This document shows, piece by piece, positions 18,473 through 28,858 of a stretch of 64,000 nucleotides of DNA. The position numbers were made by a program, and so were the translations under genes. Each line of letters starts with the position of its first letter. Positions within the stretch are counted from its first letter, which is position 1. The stretch is from an uncultured Chlorobiaceae bacterium (GTDB taxonomy: Bacteria > Bacteroidota > Chlorobiia > Chlorobiales > Chlorobiaceae): the NCBI GenBank assembly GCA_903840935.1, contig CAIMHT010000015.1:1-64000 (forward strand), read 5' to 3'. A model generated the notes under the pieces. That model made no database searches, was not told the DNA's origin, and saw only the letters and a list, made by a program, of their open reading frames with translations.

Positions 18473-20545
18473 TTAATTCAACGAGGGCAAAGTCCGGGTA
18501 ATCGTGTGGCGCTGGGTTGCCTTAAGTTCTGCAAGGTTAGAAACAACTGCGGCAGACTGGTTGAGCAGCACATCCTTGCTCTGGCTTTTGGTAGAATCCT
18601 GATCCACAAACCATTGACCCTCAATCTGCTTTATTTTTTCTATTTCCGACTTGAAGGCTGAGTCCTGAAGTGATACCGCCTTTTTTTTGCGAACCTGGTT
18701 CAGGGTATTCAAATCATGCAGGTAACTTTGGTAATAACGGCTCTTCAATGCTCTTTCCTGCTGCTTCTGGCGGAGCAGTACAATCTCTTCCGGGCTGACC
18801 TCTGCTGTCGGACGATAAAATGAGCGGGATATAGTACTCCATGGCAGACTGCTGCTATAGGTGTCTTCTCCAACAACCGAGGTGTCAATCATTGAGGGCA
18901 TGACAATGTCGGGTATAACACCTTTATGCTGAGTGCTGCCCCCTGATATCCGGTAAAACTTTGCAATGGTAAGCTTAATCTCGCCGAGTTCAGGCTGTTT
19001 TCCGAAAAAAGCAAACGGCCTGAGTTCGGAAAGCTTTTTGAGGCTTTGAACAGTCCCCTTCCCGAACGTCCTCTCACCAATGATAATACCTCGTCCGTAA
19101 TCCTGGATTGCTGCAGCAAATATTTCAGATGCAGAGGCGCTGTAACGGTTGACAAGCACTGCAAGTGGACCACTATAGAGTACCCTGCGGTCTTCGTCCC
19201 TGAGTACCATTTTTCCTCCTGTCGAGTTGCTGATTTGCACCACTGGGCCGGCAGGAATAAAAAGTCCTGTGACATTTACAGACTCTTCAAGCGAGCCACC
19301 CCCGTTATCACGAAGATCAATGAGAATGCCATCAACATGCTCTGTATTAAGTTCATTCAGTATACGGGCTACATCACGGCTGGTGCTGTTGAAATTGCCA
19401 GTGTTTTGCTGTTGACCTTCGAAATCAAGATAAAATGAAGGGATGGTAATTACACCAATTCGCTCTCCATTTTGTGTGATAATGCTTTTCTTTGCCGCCT
19501 GTTCCTGCAAGTCCACCTTCTCTCGTAAAAGCACAACTATTTTGGCTGGTCCTCGTCCGCTCTGGCTTGCCGGGAAGATTTTCAGACGAACAATGGTGTT
19601 TTTCTTTCCACGGATCAATTTGACCACATCGTTGATTCTCCAGCCAAAGACATCCACAATTTCACCACTCCTGCCCTGACCAACACCAATAATTTTATCC
19701 CCTTTTTTCAGTGTATTGCTTTTAAATGCCGGTCCTCCCGCAATAACCTCATTAACAACGGTATACTCGTTTTCAGTCTGGAGTTTTGCCCCGATTCCCT
19801 CAAGAGAGCGACTCATGTCTATTTGAAAGTTTTCATATTCATCCGGAGAAAAATAATTTGTATGGGGGTCAAACGATGTTGTCACAGCGTATGTGTAAGC
19901 CTGAAAAGCATCTTCCGGTTTCTGGCGGTTCAGAAGGTTCAGCCGGGTTGTAAAGCTTCTTGCAAGAGTCTCCCGGATACTTTTGTTATTTTCCCCTGAA
20001 TATTTCAGGTTAAGCCACTGGTATTTCAGCTCTTTTTTCCACAAATCGGTGAGTTCACGCCTGTTGGCGGGCCAAGGATCGTTCTTGCGGTCAAGGTCAA
20101 GGGTTTCTGGTATTGAAAAGTTGAATCGCACGGTATCGGCAGTTGCCTTCATGTACCGCATTTTTTCTTTGGCACGTTTAAGAAAAAAATTGTAGACTCC
20201 AAATCCTGAATTTACCTTTCCAGCAAGAAATTCGTCATCAATACGGTTTCCGTAAACATGGCGGAGGCTTTCAACTTCGCTTGCTACAAAATAGCTTTTG
20301 CTGCCATCGAGATTATCGATGTAGCGATTAAGTATCTGCTGAGAAAGAGAGTCGTTGACTGATATTTTTCTATAATGGTTCTGTAGAAGATATTGACTGA
20401 TATATTTGCTTGCCTCCTCCTCGGCAGTCGTCGGTTTGAGGGTCACGACGGTTACGGCTGGAGCAGTATTTCCTGCATGTATTGAGGATAACGGGACAGT
20501 ACTTCCCAATGCCATAATCATGAGAAGAAGATTTTTTCTGACCAT
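18473..20545 (-). CDS. prc: Prc/Tsp-type C-terminal processing protease (copy 2)
   Basis: A 690-residue S41 protease, colinear and very similar to the product at 15532-17592. Both share [21 protein letters not shown], the PDZ stretch [12 protein letters not shown] and the active-site region [18 protein letters not shown]. The ATG at 20545 gives a signal peptide (VRKNLLLMIMALGS). The frame is open up to 20680, but the added residues are not signal-like. The two copies differ mainly at the N-terminus and in the tail. A local tandem duplication with later capture of, or insertion between, tatA and the methyltransferase gene is inferred. Confidence 0.92.
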   Translation of the reverse strand: MVRKNLLLMIMALGSTVPLSSIHAGNTAPAVTVVTLKPTTAEEEASKYISQYLLQNHYRKISVNDSLSQQILNRYIDNLDGSKSYFVASEVESLRHVYGNRIDDEFLAGKVNSGFGVYNFFLKRAKEKMRYMKATADTVRFNFSIPETLDLDRKNDPWPANRRELTDLWKKELKYQWLNLKYSGENNKSIRETLARSFTTRLNLLNRQKPEDAFQAYTYAVTTSFDPHTNYFSPDEYENFQIDMSRSLEGIGAKLQTENEYTVVNEVIAGGPAFKSNTLKKGDKIIGVGQGRSGEIVDVFGWRINDVVKLIRGKKNTIVRLKIFPASQSGRGPAKIVVLLREKVDLQEQAAKKSIITQNGERIGVITIPSFYLDFEGQQQNTGNFNSTSRDVARILNELNTEHVDGILIDLRDNGGGSLEESVNVTGLFIPAGPVVQISNSTGGKMVLRDEDRRVLYSGPLAVLVNRYSASASEIFAAAIQDYGRGIIIGERTFGKGTVQSLKKLSELRPFAFFGKQPELGEIKLTIAKFYRISGGSTQHKGVIPDIVMPSMIDTSVVGEDTYSSSLPWSTISRSFYRPTAEVSPEEIVLLRQKQQERALKSRYYQSYLHDLNTLNQVRKKKAVSLQDSAFKSEIEKIKQIEGQWFVDQDSTKSQSKDVLLNQSAAVVSNLAELKATQRHTITRTLPSLN

Positions 20546-20713
20546 TTTTATTGCGTGGTGATTCAAAGGTTTAACGGCAGTATGCAAGCTGTTCTTGAAT
20601 GAGAGAGCAAATATACGTATATTACGAACCACTTGACAAGTCTTTACCAGCAGAGATCCTGAAGAAAAAGCAACGCACATAATAATAAATAATAAATAAA
20701 AGAGAAGCGTTCA

Positions 20714-21688
20714 ATGGAAAAGAAAAAAATCAGTTATAAAGAACTCGGACTGTGCAACAGCCGGGAACTTTTCAAAAAAGCTGTGACGGGCGGTTACGCA
20801 ATTCCTGCCTACAACTTCAACAATCTTGAACAGATGCAGGCTATCATCCTGGCCTGTGCTGAAACCAGCTCTCCGGTTATCCTGCAGGTTTCAAAGGGGG
20901 CCAGAAGCTATGCAAACGAAACCCTGCTTCGCTACCTTGCCCAGGGAGCTGTAGCTTATGCCGCTGAACTCGGCAACCCCATCCCTATTGTTCTTCATCT
21001 CGATCATGGTGACAGCTTTGAACTCTGTAAAGATTGCATCGATTCCGGTTTTTCTTCAGTGATGATTGATGGCTCACACCTTTCTTATGAGGACAACATT
21101 GAACTGACCAAAAAAGTTGTTGCCTATGCTCATCAGTACGATGTTACCGTTGAGGGTGAACTTGGTGTTCTGGCTGGTATTGAAGATGAGGTTTCTGCAG
21201 CCCATCATACTTATACCCAGCCAGAAGAGGTTGAGGATTTTGTTGCTAAAACCGGCGTAGACAGTCTTGCCATCTCTATCGGTACCTCACACGGTGCGTT
21301 CAAATTCAAGCCAGGCGAAGATCCGAAAATCCGTCTTGATATCCTTACTGAAATTGAACACCGTATTCCGGGATTTCCTATTGTGCTGCATGGTTCCTCT
21401 TCCGTTCCGCAGGACTTGGTTAAAACGATCAATGAGCACGGCGGAAAACTGAAGGATGCAATTGGTATCAGTGAAGATCAGCTTCGTCTTGCAGCCAAAT
21501 CAGCGGTATGCAAAATCAATATTGATTCCGACGGTCGTCTTGCCATGACTGCCGCTATCCGTAAAGTGCTTGATGAAAAACCAGAAGAGTTTGATCCGAG
21601 GAAATATCTTGGGCCAGCCCGTGATGCTCTCAAAAAGCTCTATGTTCACAAGATCATCAATGTTCTCGGCTCTAACGGAAAAGCATAA
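20714..21688 (+). CDS. fba: Class II fructose-bisphosphate aldolase
   Basis: A zinc aldolase of glycolysis and gluconeogenesis, 324 residues. Motifs: IPAYNFNNLEQMQAI, the zinc-binding HLDHGDS (His about 97-100), MIDGSHLSYEDN, VEGELG, GTSHGAFKF and HGSSSVPQ. In a green sulfur bacterium it would serve sugar synthesis from reverse-TCA triose phosphate (inference). It is monocistronic, with a strong hairpin directly downstream. Confidence 0.95.
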   Translation: MEKKKISYKELGLCNSRELFKKAVTGGYAIPAYNFNNLEQMQAIILACAETSSPVILQVSKGARSYANETLLRYLAQGAVAYAAELGNPIPIVLHLDHGDSFELCKDCIDSGFSSVMIDGSHLSYEDNIELTKKVVAYAHQYDVTVEGELGVLAGIEDEVSAAHHTYTQPEEVEDFVAKTGVDSLAISIGTSHGAFKFKPGEDPKIRLDILTEIEHRIPGFPIVLHGSSSVPQDLVKTINEHGGKLKDAIGISEDQLRLAAKSAVCKINIDSDGRLAMTAAIRKVLDEKPEEFDPRKYLGPARDALKKLYVHKIINVLGSNGKA

Positions 21689-21703
21689 TTTATTTTACCG
21701 TCA

Positions 21704-21731
21704 AACAAAGGCGCCAGCAGGCGCCTTTGTT
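21704..21731. terminator. Bidirectional hairpin between fba and an amidohydrolase gene
   Basis: A perfect 12-bp stem (AACAAAGGCGCC / GGCGCCTTTGTT) with the four-base loop AGCA lies 16 bp after the fba stop and 43 bp from the end of the convergent gene at 21774. There is no long T-run, so it may work as a weak or two-way terminator. Confidence 0.75.
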
Positions 21732-21773
21732 CTATGACAAGACCGGGGAGCATGAAAAAGCGAAAAAGGTTAT

Positions 21774-22991
21774 TCAAGCAGTCTGAAGAAGGCGTAAAGC
21801 CGAATAGGCAAGTAATCCACTGCCAATTTCAAGGGCGCGTTCTTCGGGATTGAAGGTCGGAGAGTGGAGTGTATTGCTTTTGTCATGTTGCAGGGTTCCT
21901 GTCCCGATCTGCCAGAATGTTCCGGGACACTCCTGCAGGTAGTAGGCAAAGTCCTCTGCAGTCATGATCGGTTCACTCTCATGCACATTCTCTGCACCCA
22001 GATATTCCCTGCAAATGTTCTCCGCTTTTTCGGTAACAGCAAGATCGTTGAAAAGTACCGGATAACCCTTTCTGATTTCTACTTCAGCATTAACACCAAG
22101 TCCTGCTGCAACATGCGTGACCGTCTGGCGCAACCTCTCTTGCACCAGAGAGCGAACATCTTCGTTCATGGTCCTCATTGTCCCGGACATGGTCACCTGT
22201 CTCGGTATGACGTTGGGCGCATTGCCACCATGAATGGATGCTATTGAAACAACTGCCGGTTCATGAGGAGGAACAACCCGGCTGACGAGATGCTGAACTG
22301 CTGTAATGATATGAGCGGCTGCCAGAACAGGATCGGCTGCCCTGTGGGGCGCAGAGGCATGACCACCCTGCCCTGTTACGGTAAAATACAATTCATCGGT
22401 GGCAGCCATAAAACTTCCTTTGCAAAGGGCAACTTTTCCGGTTTCAACATTTGGAAAGCAGTGCTGACCGATAATCATTGCTGGATTGAAACGTTTGAAA
22501 AGACCTGCGTCAAGAAATGGTTTTGCTCCACCAGGTGCTTTTTCCTCAGCTGGCTGAAAAACAAGAAGCACATCGCCTTCGAGCTCATCTTTCATTCCTG
22601 AAAGGATTTTGGCTGCACCGAGAAGCATTGCTGTATGCATGTCATGTCCACAGGCATGCATTTTTCCGGATTCGAGGGAACAGAAGCCATGCAGATTCTC
22701 TTCAAGAAGCGGAAGGGCATCAATATCGGCTCTTAAGGCCACAACCTTCCCTTTGTTCGATTTATGCTCTCCATGGATCAGAGCAATAACCCCGGTATCC
22801 AGCAAAGGCTTTTCTGGAGTGATACCAAGATCAACAAGATAGTTCGTTATTAATGCGGTTGTTCTTTTCTCCTCATAAGAAAGTTCAGGATGGAGATGAA
22901 TATCTCGGCGCAAAGCAACAACTTCTGAAAAAATATCTGCTGCACGTTCCTGAATTCGTTCAGCAAGCCCGGTAAAGTATTCTGTTTCCAT
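21774..22991 (-). CDS. M20-family amidohydrolase (N-acyl-amino-acid or hippurate hydrolase type)
   Basis: A 405-residue metallopeptidase-family hydrolase with the M20D signatures LRRDIHLHPELSYEE, ALRADIDALPL, HACGHDMHTAMLLGAA (metal ligands Cys and His), QPAEEKAPGGAK and TAEDFAYYLQ. A dimerisation domain occupies about 190-300. It removes acyl groups from amino acids or related amides, but the substrate cannot be told. Only one base separates it from the upstream CBS gene, so the two are translationally coupled. Confidence 0.88.
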   Translation of the reverse strand: METEYFTGLAERIQERAADIFSEVVALRRDIHLHPELSYEEKRTTALITNYLVDLGITPEKPLLDTGVIALIHGEHKSNKGKVVALRADIDALPLLEENLHGFCSLESGKMHACGHDMHTAMLLGAAKILSGMKDELEGDVLLVFQPAEEKAPGGAKPFLDAGLFKRFNPAMIIGQHCFPNVETGKVALCKGSFMAATDELYFTVTGQGGHASAPHRAADPVLAAAHIITAVQHLVSRVVPPHEPAVVSIASIHGGNAPNVIPRQVTMSGTMRTMNEDVRSLVQERLRQTVTHVAAGLGVNAEVEIRKGYPVLFNDLAVTEKAENICREYLGAENVHESEPIMTAEDFAYYLQECPGTFWQIGTGTLQHDKSNTLHSPTFNPEERALEIGSGLLAYSALRLLQTA

Positions 22992-22992
22992 A

Positions 22993-23682
22993 CTACATTT
23001 CCATTAAGCGAATAAATTCAAGGGCCTTTTCTCGCATATCATCATCTTTTTCCTTAAAGGATGGCGAGGAGTAGCGGATTGAATAACCATATTTCTCAAG
23101 GTTTTTTACAAGACGAAAAAGGTCGTATGTCTGAATTCTGAAGGTAACCACAATCCCCTCACCTTCCGGATTCGCAGGGTACATACCAAAACTCAACACG
23201 GTTGTATCGTTTTTTTCAAGTGCGGCAATAACTTCTGAAAGTTTCAGGTCAAATGACGGAACATCAAGTTCAAGGGTCACTGCCTCTTCACCCAAATGAA
23301 AGATAGCAGCTATACGCTCAAGAAGGATTGTTTTTTCCATAACACCAGCATACCGACCGCCCTGTCCTGATACAGGAATGAGTGTTGATGGAAAGGTGCG
23401 AATCCGTGAGAAAATATCGAATATATGCTCATCAAGTCCAATACATTCAGCTTGTTCAAGCTTAAGCTCACAGAGACGCACTCCTTTTGTTTTTTTTGAC
23501 TGCTCCAAAGGCAAGAGATCCATAAGATTCACCATTGCCGTGATCAGCCCATCATGCAGTACCGGTGCGCACTCAAGGCCCTCTTTTTGCATGAAGGCGA
23601 GAACTTCCCCAACCAAAGCGTCATCAGCAAACACCGGAGAGGTTGTGTCAAGGGTATTTTCTATGTATTCATTTAGCAGCAT
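22993..23682 (-). CDS. CBS-pair and ACT domain protein (AcuB-like)
   Basis: A 229-residue protein. Two CBS motifs span about 1-125 (DDALVGEVLAFMQKEGLECA; IFDIFSRIRTFPSTLIPVSG), followed by an ACT-like C-terminal half (about 135-205) that resembles AcuB-type proteins. CBS pairs bind adenine nucleotides, so a regulatory role is likely, but no target is known. The gene overlaps rpiB by 10 bp and is followed at once by the M20 hydrolase. Confidence 0.75.
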   Translation of the reverse strand: MLLNEYIENTLDTTSPVFADDALVGEVLAFMQKEGLECAPVLHDGLITAMVNLMDLLPLEQSKKTKGVRLCELKLEQAECIGLDEHIFDIFSRIRTFPSTLIPVSGQGGRYAGVMEKTILLERIAAIFHLGEEAVTLELDVPSFDLKLSEVIAALEKNDTTVLSFGMYPANPEGEGIVVTFRIQTYDLFRLVKNLEKYGYSIRYSSPSFKEKDDDMREKALEFIRLMEM

Positions 23683-24107
23683 GGTTCGATTTTATTCACT
23701 CTTTGCTGGTGCCTCCCTCCTTCAAAATCGGTAGAGAACCAGTTGTGAAGACTTTGTTCAATTGTGGCCTTATCAGTAAAGCGCGCGGAAAAACAGATGA
23801 TATTGGCATTATTGTGCTGACGGGCCAGTGTCGCAAATTCAGGATTGCAGGCAACTGCTGCACGGATACCCTTGATTTTATTTGCCGAGATAGAGACACC
23901 TATGCCAGTACCGCACAGCAGTACCCCGGAATCACAGAGCCCTTCGGCAACAGCTTTTGCAACTTTACGAGCATAATCGGGATAGTCAACTGATCCTTCA
24001 TCATAAGGTCCCATATCGGTGAATTCATAGCCGCTTCGCTCCAGCCATGCCAGTACCGTTTTTTTGAATTCAAATCCGGCATGATCGCTCCCAACTGCAA
24101 TGTTCAT
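23673..24107 (-). CDS. rpiB: Ribose-5-phosphate isomerase B
   Basis: A 144-residue RpiB/LacA-family protein interconverting ribose-5-P and ribulose-5-P. Motifs: [14 protein letters not shown] at the N-terminus, [10 protein letters not shown], and [15 protein letters not shown] carrying the catalytic cysteine. It overlaps ppk1 upstream by 4 bp and the CBS gene downstream by 10 bp, so it is tightly packed in an operon. Confidence 0.95.
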   Translation of the reverse strand: MNIAVGSDHAGFEFKKTVLAWLERSGYEFTDMGPYDEGSVDYPDYARKVAKAVAEGLCDSGVLLCGTGIGVSISANKIKGIRAAVACNPEFATLARQHNNANIICFSARFTDKATIEQSLHNWFSTDFEGGRHQQRVNKIEPCC

Positions 24108-26242
24108 AATTTTTTCGCATTAAATTTACAAGAATTTTTTTTCAGACTTGCCCGAATTAAAAAAAGAGCCTGACTGTTCATTTTGGGTTCGTCATTATGA
24201 ATCTTCGAATATATGCCGTCAGCATTCATCTGCCAAGCCTTGACGTTATCGCTCAGGATAAGATCAAGATCTGATTTGACCAACTGAATGAACGCTTTGT
24301 CGAACACAGGAAAAAGTGTTTCAACCCGATCATCGAGGTTTCGTGGCATGATATCTGCACTTCCGAGATATAACTGCTCCTTCCCTCCATTATGGAAGTA
24401 GTATGCCCTGCTGTGTTCAAGAAAGCGCCCGATAACACTGATGACCCTTATATTTTCACTGATTGCCGGTATTCCAGGTTTCAGGCAGCAGACACCTCGG
24501 ATGATAAGATCGATTTTAACCCCTTCGCATGATGCCCTGTACAGTGTCCGTATGGTTTTTGCATCCACAAGAGCATTCATTTTCATGATTATTCTTCCCT
24601 TGTTCTCCTTCCGGCTCCATTCGATCTCCCTTTCAATCATCTCGATAATTCTTTTTCTGGTATTGATCGGCGAAACGAGCAGTTTTCTGTACTCGGTATG
24701 CTTTGAATATCCGGTCAAGGCGTTGAACAGTTCTGCAACATCGTTGGCAATTTGTTCGTTTGTCGTAAAATAGCTGTAGTCTGTATAAATCCTTCCTGTT
24801 GTCAGATTGTAATTACCTGTACCAAGATGAAGATATCTTTTCAGTTTCTGTTGTTCACGGCGCACAATAAGGGTAAGCTTCGCGTGGGTTTTAAGACCTG
24901 GCAGACCATAGGCTACATGTGCTCCGACATCTTCAAGTGCTCTTGCCCAGACGATGTTGTTTTCTTCATCAAATCTTGCCTTGAGTTCAACCATCACGGC
25001 AACCTGTTTACCCTCTTCAGCAGCTTTCATCAGTGACTGGACAATCGGCGAATTACTCCCAACCCTGTACAAGGTTTGTTTTATCGAAAGCACATCTGGA
25101 TCAAGAGCTGCCTGGTTGATAAAATCGACCACAGGCTGAAAGGAGTCGTAAGGATGGTAGAGTAGACGATCTTTGGCTTTTATAGCACTGAAAATATCAC
25201 TGTCGAACTGCTCAGCAATGCGGTTACTGGGCACAAAAGGCTCATCTTTAAGCTCTGGTCGATCTATCTTTAAAAGATCCAGAAGACAACTAAACCCGAA
25301 CGCTCCATCTATTTCATAAACATTTCTTGCGGTCACTTCAAGATTTTTCATAAGAAGTCTTCTGACCGAATGGGGCATTTGTGGAGTAATGTCAAGCCGA
25401 ACAACCTTTCCGTAACGGCGTGACCGGATTCCCTGCTCAATGGTTTCAAGCAGATCGCCCGCCTCATCTTCCTCAATTTCGATATCGGCATCACGAATCA
25501 ATCTGAAAAGATGCGATTGTATAATCCTCATTTTCGGAAACAGGTGTGCCAGATTGCTTTCAATGAGATCTTCTATCCAGATAAACCGAATGATCCCGTC
25601 ATCATCATGAAAACCCTTGATATCATTGAGCCGTAGAAGTCGGGGAAGAATGCCTGGCACCTTTACGCGGGCAAATTTCAGTGCTTTGCTTTCCTCGTCT
25701 TCCAGTTCAATGGCAAGATTCAGCGAAAGGTTCGACATAAAAGGAAATGGATGACCTGTATCGAAAGCGAGCGGGGTCAGTACCGGATAGATCTCCTTTC
25801 TAAAATAGTGACTCAGAGCTTTCTGCTGTTGAGGGGAGAGCTCTGAAACTCGCAGGAATTCAATTCCTTCACGTTGCAATGCCGGCACCAGATCGTGATA
25901 AAAACAGTCGTTTCTTTCGCGAAACTGACGCAAAACCATCATGCGAATCTTTTCGAGCTGTTCGAAAGGTGTTTGGCCATCAATTGTTCGATCCTGAATA
26001 CCTGCCTCATACTGATCCTCAATGCCGGCAACACGGATCATAAAATATTCATCGAGGTTTGAACTGAAAATGGAGATAAATTTCACTCGCTCAAGAAGAG
26101 GATGTGCCGCAGGATCAAGCGCTTCTTCAAGTACCCGTTGATTGAAATCGATCCAACTTAGCTCTCTGTTGACATAAAGGCAGGTGTCAATAAAATCAGG
26201 AGGCATTTGTCCTGTTCCATTTTCTTCATTCCCTGTTTGCAT
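24104..26242 (-). CDS. ppk: Polyphosphate kinase 1
   Basis: PPK1 reversibly makes polyphosphate from ATP. The 712-residue protein has the N domain entry [19 protein letters not shown], the motif [14 protein letters not shown], and two PLD-like catalytic domains with [13 protein letters not shown] (the His that is phosphorylated in E. coli) and [16 protein letters not shown]. The TTG at 26254 would be the first start in the frame, but the ATG at 26242 is preferred. It follows the 5-formyl-THF cyclo-ligase gene closely. Confidence 0.95.
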   Translation of the reverse strand: MQTGNEENGTGQMPPDFIDTCLYVNRELSWIDFNQRVLEEALDPAAHPLLERVKFISIFSSNLDEYFMIRVAGIEDQYEAGIQDRTIDGQTPFEQLEKIRMMVLRQFRERNDCFYHDLVPALQREGIEFLRVSELSPQQQKALSHYFRKEIYPVLTPLAFDTGHPFPFMSNLSLNLAIELEDEESKALKFARVKVPGILPRLLRLNDIKGFHDDDGIIRFIWIEDLIESNLAHLFPKMRIIQSHLFRLIRDADIEIEEDEAGDLLETIEQGIRSRRYGKVVRLDITPQMPHSVRRLLMKNLEVTARNVYEIDGAFGFSCLLDLLKIDRPELKDEPFVPSNRIAEQFDSDIFSAIKAKDRLLYHPYDSFQPVVDFINQAALDPDVLSIKQTLYRVGSNSPIVQSLMKAAEEGKQVAVMVELKARFDEENNIVWARALEDVGAHVAYGLPGLKTHAKLTLIVRREQQKLKRYLHLGTGNYNLTTGRIYTDYSYFTTNEQIANDVAELFNALTGYSKHTEYRKLLVSPINTRKRIIEMIEREIEWSRKENKGRIIMKMNALVDAKTIRTLYRASCEGVKIDLIIRGVCCLKPGIPAISENIRVISVIGRFLEHSRAYYFHNGGKEQLYLGSADIMPRNLDDRVETLFPVFDKAFIQLVKSDLDLILSDNVKAWQMNADGIYSKIHNDEPKMNSQALFLIRASLKKNSCKFNAKKL

Positions 26243-26250
26243 AAAAAGCT

Positions 26251-26856
26251 TCAAAGATTAGAGTTGAACCGAGTGATTCCCTCTTCATGAACGACAGCAT
26301 CAAGAGGTTCATCCCATGAGTCGGCAGGAACAGCATCAACCTTCTGCTGAAGGAATGAAAGCCCGATACGACGCGGGGTTATTCCCTGCCGTGAAAGCCG
26401 TTGTAAAAAACGATCATAAAACCCCTTCCCATAACCGATACGAAATCCTCTTTCGTCAAACGCGAGGAGCGGCATCAGTATAACATCAAGATTCGACTCA
26501 TCCACAATCGAGGGCTTTTGAGGCTCAGGTTGACCAAATTGTGCAGGCCGAACAAGCTCCCCTTTACGGAAAGCTGCCGTCAAAAGCTCATCATTTCGGA
26601 TAACAGGAACAAAAATTTTTTTATTCATTGCGGTGAGCCGATCAACAATTACCGAAGTAGAGACTTCAGCCAAAGCTTGAATGGAGAGATAAATATGAAT
26701 ATGACAGGAATTGACCACTTCAGCCAAATTGATCACATATTCTGCAATGGCCTTACTCATTTCAGCCCGGGATTTTTCCGAAATTGAGCACCTGCTGGCG
26801 ATCATCGTCACCCTCAGTGCGGCTTTTTCAGCAGCAACAGTTGCATCTCTATCCAT
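26251..26856 (-). CDS. 5-formyltetrahydrofolate cyclo-ligase
   Basis: A 201-residue enzyme that recycles 5-formyl-THF to 5,10-methenyl-THF with ATP. Family signature: [20 protein letters not shown], with the [11 protein letters not shown] nucleotide loop, after an N-terminal helix starting KAALRVTM. It leads the minus-strand run ppk-rpiB-CBS-amidohydrolase. Confidence 0.92.
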   Translation of the reverse strand: MDRDATVAAEKAALRVTMIASRCSISEKSRAEMSKAIAEYVINLAEVVNSCHIHIYLSIQALAEVSTSVIVDRLTAMNKKIFVPVIRNDELLTAAFRKGELVRPAQFGQPEPQKPSIVDESNLDVILMPLLAFDERGFRIGYGKGFYDRFLQRLSRQGITPRRIGLSFLQQKVDAVPADSWDEPLDAVVHEEGITRFNSNL

Positions 26857-27142
26857 GGCGTTTTATCTCTTCATCCGTACTGTTCAATTGATCCCGCATT
26901 TTGCGATGTCAACAATAATAAACAGATCAACCACCGTACTATCAAATGCAAAATAATAAAATAGAGCACTTTCTCTCTTGATCAATACACGATGTCAAGA
27001 TGCGGAATCGCTTTTATCATAAAGAGGCATTGTAACTGTGTGTGTGCCACGATCCAGTCATGCTTCTCCATTATTTGTCGTATCTTTAATGACAGTGCAG
27101 TGGTAAACTTATTCAGGGGAACATTAAAATTATCCAGGAACC

Positions 27143-28471
27143 ATGAGCGTTATTTTTCAACAGGCCCGCATCATCAATCCTCTTGAGCACGTCGATAGCA
27201 CAGGCACGGTAAAAGCGGACGATAACGGAATCATCGAAGCTGTTGTTTATGGTAGCCAGACTCTTGCTTCATCACCGGGCGACCGGGTTATTGATCTTCG
27301 TGGGCAGATTCTTGCTCCTGGACTTTTCGATATGCACTGTCATTTCAGGGAACCTGGTCAGGAATACAAGGAGACTCTGGAAAGTGGATCAAATGCAGCG
27401 GTGGCAGGTGGATTTACCGGCGTAGCCCTCATGCCGAACACAAAGCCAGTTATTGACAGTCCGCTCGGTGTAGCCTATATCCGCCATCATGCGACAACAC
27501 TTCCTATAGATATCGAAGTGATCGGGGCAATGACCGTTGGAAGCAAGGGTGAACACCTCGCTCCGTTCGGAAAATTCTGCTCTTACGGAGTCACGGCTGT
27601 TTCGGATGACGGTTCCGCAATTCAGAACAGCCAGATCATGCGTCTTGCCTTTGAATACGCATCAAACTTTGATCTTCTCATCATTCAGCACTGTGAAGAG
27701 CGGTCGCTTACCATGGGAGGAATCATGAATGAAGGGCTTTTTTCGACACAACTCGGCCTCAAGGGAATTCCCGATGTTTCCGAAGCCATTACCCTCAGCA
27801 GGGATCTGCTTTTGATGCACTATCTCGAACAGCACAAACTGCATCACCCGCTCAGAAGGCCACGCTACCATATCGCCCATATCAGTACAAAAGCAGCACT
27901 TGATCTTGTCCGGAAAGCAAAGCGGGATGGGCTTCAGGTTACCTGCGAAGTAACGCCACATCATTTTACCCTCTGTGATGAAGATCTTTTTCATGCAGGG
28001 ATGAAAGGTAATTATATCATGAAACCCCCGCTTTCTTCAAGGGAAAATCGTGAGGCTTTGCTTGAGGGTCTTGCCGATGGAACTATTGATGTCATAGCAA
28101 CAGACCATGCGCCCCATGCATCCCATGAAAAAGAGTGCCCTTCCGACCAGGCCGCATTTGGCATTACAGGTCTTGAAACTTCCCTGGCCCTGACCATAAC
28201 AGAACTGGTTGATAAACATATCATCACCATGTCGCGTGCTATCGAACTGCTGTCGATAAATCCAAGAAAAATAATGCGGCTGAAACCACTTCTTTTTGCA
28301 CCGGGAGAAGAGGCTAATTTTACAATTATTGACCCAGAGGCCCAATGGAGTGTGACCTCCAGTTCACTCAAATCCAAATCGACAAATACACCCTTTCTCA
28401 ATCACTCTCTGAAAGGAAAAGCGAGCAGAATCTATCATAAGGGACAACTTCTTGAATCGGATACCTTTTAG
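27143..28471 (+). CDS. pyrC: Dihydroorotase (class I)
   Basis: Catalyses ring closure of carbamoyl-aspartate in pyrimidine synthesis. The 442-residue zinc amidohydrolase has DMHCHFREPGQEYKE (metal HxH), QHCEER, AHISTKAAL and DVIATDHAPH with the catalytic aspartate. It is of the long bacterial type, not the short E. coli type. AGGA lies directly upstream of the ATG. The 286 bp in front form a divergent promoter region with the folate gene, in which no clear element was found. Confidence 0.93.
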   Translation: MSVIFQQARIINPLEHVDSTGTVKADDNGIIEAVVYGSQTLASSPGDRVIDLRGQILAPGLFDMHCHFREPGQEYKETLESGSNAAVAGGFTGVALMPNTKPVIDSPLGVAYIRHHATTLPIDIEVIGAMTVGSKGEHLAPFGKFCSYGVTAVSDDGSAIQNSQIMRLAFEYASNFDLLIIQHCEERSLTMGGIMNEGLFSTQLGLKGIPDVSEAITLSRDLLLMHYLEQHKLHHPLRRPRYHIAHISTKAALDLVRKAKRDGLQVTCEVTPHHFTLCDEDLFHAGMKGNYIMKPPLSSRENREALLEGLADGTIDVIATDHAPHASHEKECPSDQAAFGITGLETSLALTITELVDKHIITMSRAIELLSINPRKIMRLKPLLFAPGEEANFTIIDPEAQWSVTSSSLKSKSTNTPFLNHSLKGKASRIYHKGQLLESDTF

Positions 28472-28585
28472 AAATAATTCAAGGATAAGGTTTTTTGATT
28501 ATCGATGAAATTTTTATTACCTTTGTTGACTTTTTGGGCAGAAAAACAAATCCGCCTTTTAACCTAAAGAACTATCGTACGAGTC

Positions 28586-28780
28586 ATGGCAAAGAAACAA
28601 TCGTTTGCAGATAAAGGCAAAAAAACGGGTACCAGCGATTTCAAGTGTGCCAAAGTCATTTTTTCTGTAAAATCAGAGAAAACCAATGCATGGAAATTCA
28701 TTGAAAAGAACGTCAGGATTCCTAACGGAGAAAATGACCAGGTGATTCTTGCAAAGGCAATCACCGATTACGCAAAATAA
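28586..28780 (+). CDS. Small basic protein, bL38/DUF4295-like
   Basis: A 64-residue lysine-rich protein beginning AKKQSFADKGKKTG, followed by KVIFSVKSEKTNAWKFIEKN. The K-V-I-x-x-V-K-S-x-K-T-x-A pattern is the one I know from the DUF4295 proteins of Bacteroidota, described as a ribosomal protein (bL38) in Flavobacterium. The match covers about 25 residues and is by eye. No Shine-Dalgarno precedes the ATG. It is a stand-alone gene followed by a hairpin at 28798-28823. Confidence 0.6.
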   Translation: MAKKQSFADKGKKTGTSDFKCAKVIFSVKSEKTNAWKFIEKNVRIPNGENDQVILAKAITDYAK

Positions 28781-28797
28781 TCATACCCCGATACCTC

Positions 28798-28823
28798 TTC
28801 AGGGCATCGCAGGGTGCCCTGAA
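28798..28823 (+). terminator. Hairpin after the small basic protein gene
   Basis: A nine-base perfect stem (TTCAGGGCA / TGCCCTGAA) with an eight-base loop starts 18 bp after the stop codon. No T-run follows directly. A T-rich tract appears about 20 bp later. Confidence 0.5.
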
Positions 28824-28858
28824 TCTTACCTGCTTCATCACCTTTTTTTCTCCTGGGT

